From an uncultured Thermomonas sp. (GTDB lineage: Bacteria > Pseudomonadota > Gammaproteobacteria > Xanthomonadales > Xanthomonadaceae), in contig CAMLJA010000120.1 in assembly GCA_946480065.1 (NCBI GenBank), forward strand, positions 1-6,236: DNA of 6,236 bases, in the 5' to 3' direction. The position numbers and the translations under genes are program-made. Shown one piece after another: positions 5,370 through 6,236 of this stretch; within the stretch, counting starts at the first letter, position 1; each line of letters opens with the position of its first letter. The notes under the pieces were generated by a model, which had not been told where the DNA came from, did not search any database, and was given only the letters and a program-made list of their open reading frames with translations.

Positions 5370-6236
5370 TCAGTAGGGCTTCTTGGCGCGCTTGGCGGGC
5401 TTGCCGCGCGGCGGCGGCGGCGGCGACGTGGCGCCGGCGTCCTCCTCGGCCAGGCGGAAATCGATCTTGCGGTCCTCCACGCTGGCCTTCAGCACCACGA
5501 TCCGCACCCGGTCGCCGAGGCGGAACCCGCGGCCGCGGCGCTCGCCGGTCAGGGTCTTGCGGACCGCGTCGAAGTGGTAGAAGTCGCGCGGCAGCTGGGT
5601 CACGTGGACCAGGCCGTTGACCTTGGAGTCGTCCAGCTCCACGAACAGCCCGAAGCTGGTCACCCCGCTGATGGTGCCGTCGAACTCCTTGCCCACGTGG
5701 TCTTCCATCCACGCGGCGCGGTAGCGCTCGTCGACCTCGCGCTGGGCCTCGTCGGCGCGGCGCGAGCGCTCCGAGCACTGCAGCGACAGCGCCGCCATGT
5801 CGTGCGGGGAATAGTCGTAGGCCTCGGGCCGGGCGCCGCGCAGCGCATGCTTGATCGCGCGGTGCACCAGCAGGTCGGGGTAGCGGCGGATCGGCGAGGT
5901 GAAGTGCGCGTAGGCCTCCAGCGCCAGCCCGAAGTGGCCGATGTTGTCCGGCGAATACACCGCCAGCGACTGGCTGCGCAGAATCACCGACTCCAGCAGC
6001 GCGGCGTCGGGCCGCTCGCGGATCTTCTCCAGCAGGTTGCGGAAATCCTTCGGCTTGACCTTGCCCCACGGCGGCAGCCGCAGGTGGAACTCCTTCAGGA
6101 ATTCCTCCAGGTCCGCGTACTTGGACTCGGGCGGGCGGTCGTGGTCGCGGTAGGGCGCCGGCACCCCGGCGTCCAGCAGGAACAGCGCGGCCTGCACGTT
6201 GGCCGCGATCATGCATTCCTCGATCAGCTTGTGCGC
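5370..6236 (-). CDS. rnr: RNase R, 3'-5' exoribonuclease (C-terminal part; start outside window)
   Basis: RNase R is a processive 3'-5' exoribonuclease of the RNB family that degrades structured RNA and takes part in mRNA decay and rRNA quality control. The frame stays open to the window edge and reads AHKLIEEC just before the methionine codon at 6212, a conserved internal RNase R sequence, so that methionine is not the start. The 288 visible residues contain the end of the RNB domain, with the family signature AYAHFTSPIRRYPDLLVHR at about 108-126, then an S1 RNA-binding domain at about 182-263 (VGKEFDGTISGVTSFGLFVEL ... RIVVLKASVEDRKIDFRL). A short tail follows with five prolines and a basic KPAKRAKKPY end. 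Full-length family members exceed 700 residues, so well over half is missing. From memory, the E. coli protein has a much longer lysine-rich tail. rlmB follows on the same strand. Confidence 0.95.
   Translation of the reverse strand, partial: AHKLIEECMIAANVQAALFLLDAGVPAPYRDHDRPPESKYADLEEFLKEFHLRLPPWGKVKPKDFRNLLEKIRERPDAALLESVILRSQSLAVYSPDNIGHFGLALEAYAHFTSPIRRYPDLLVHRAIKHALRGARPEAYDYSPHDMAALSLQCSERSRRADEAQREVDERYRAAWMEDHVGKEFDGTISGVTSFGLFVELDDSKVNGLVHVTQLPRDFYHFDAVRKTLTGERRGRGFRLGDRVRIVVLKASVEDRKIDFRLAEEDAGATSPPPPPRGKPAKRAKKPY

Noticed and set aside
5239..6216. A 325-residue minus-strand frame overlapping the end of rnr
   Set aside because: It is an alternative-frame shadow of RNase R. The true frame carries the RNB signature and S1 domain and remains open to the window edge.

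Overview
The window is very GC-rich (clearly above 70 % by eye) and almost fully coding. An RNase T gene with the full DEDDh residue set (a family largely confined to gammaproteobacteria), the rnr-rlmB pair, the high GC and a GTAGGAGCGCAC-type palindrome between convergent genes together suggest a gammaproteobacterium of the Lysobacter/Luteimonas/Xanthomonas group (Xanthomonadaceae). This placement is inference from gene content, not from a marker search.

Layout, left to right. (1) Positions 1-1223, plus strand: the 3' end of pstB (phosphate ABC transporter ATPase) overlapping a complete phoU, which is the tail of a phosphate uptake/signalling operon. (2) Positions 1320-3439, plus strand: a compact three-gene RiPP-type locus. 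It holds a secreted cysteine-repeat precursor (EGKCG motifs, HvfA-like), a DUF692/MNIO iron oxidase (HvfB-like) and a DUF2063 partner protein (HvfC-like). Related loci in Haemophilus and other proteobacteria make copper-binding peptides by oxidative modification of the repeat cysteines. (3) Positions 3475-4155, plus strand: rnt (RNase T). (4) Positions 4152-4227: a 76-bp imperfect palindrome whose two arm tips supply the TAG stop codons of both convergent genes. (5) Positions 4224-6236, minus strand: rnr (3' part, cut by the window edge), then rlmB, then a small three-helix membrane protein gene that overlaps the rlmB stop by one base.

The most interesting object is the precursor at 1320-1871. 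Two canonical EF-hand calcium-binding loops sit between N-terminal and C-terminal EGKCG clusters, so a folded calcium-binding module seems to be embedded in a modified-peptide substrate. The three repeat clusters share the same synonymous codon pattern, which points to block duplication. The predicted mature N-terminus is a histidine, as in several periplasmic copper proteins. No transporter, DoxX-like gene or dedicated regulator is visible beside the operon.

There is no gene-free stretch over 300 bases. The gaps are 1224-1319 (hairpins and a possible promoter), 3440-3474 (possible promoter), 4156-4223 (the palindrome) and 5243-5369 (hairpin and weak promoter candidate). I saw no tRNA, rRNA, CRISPR array or insertion sequence.
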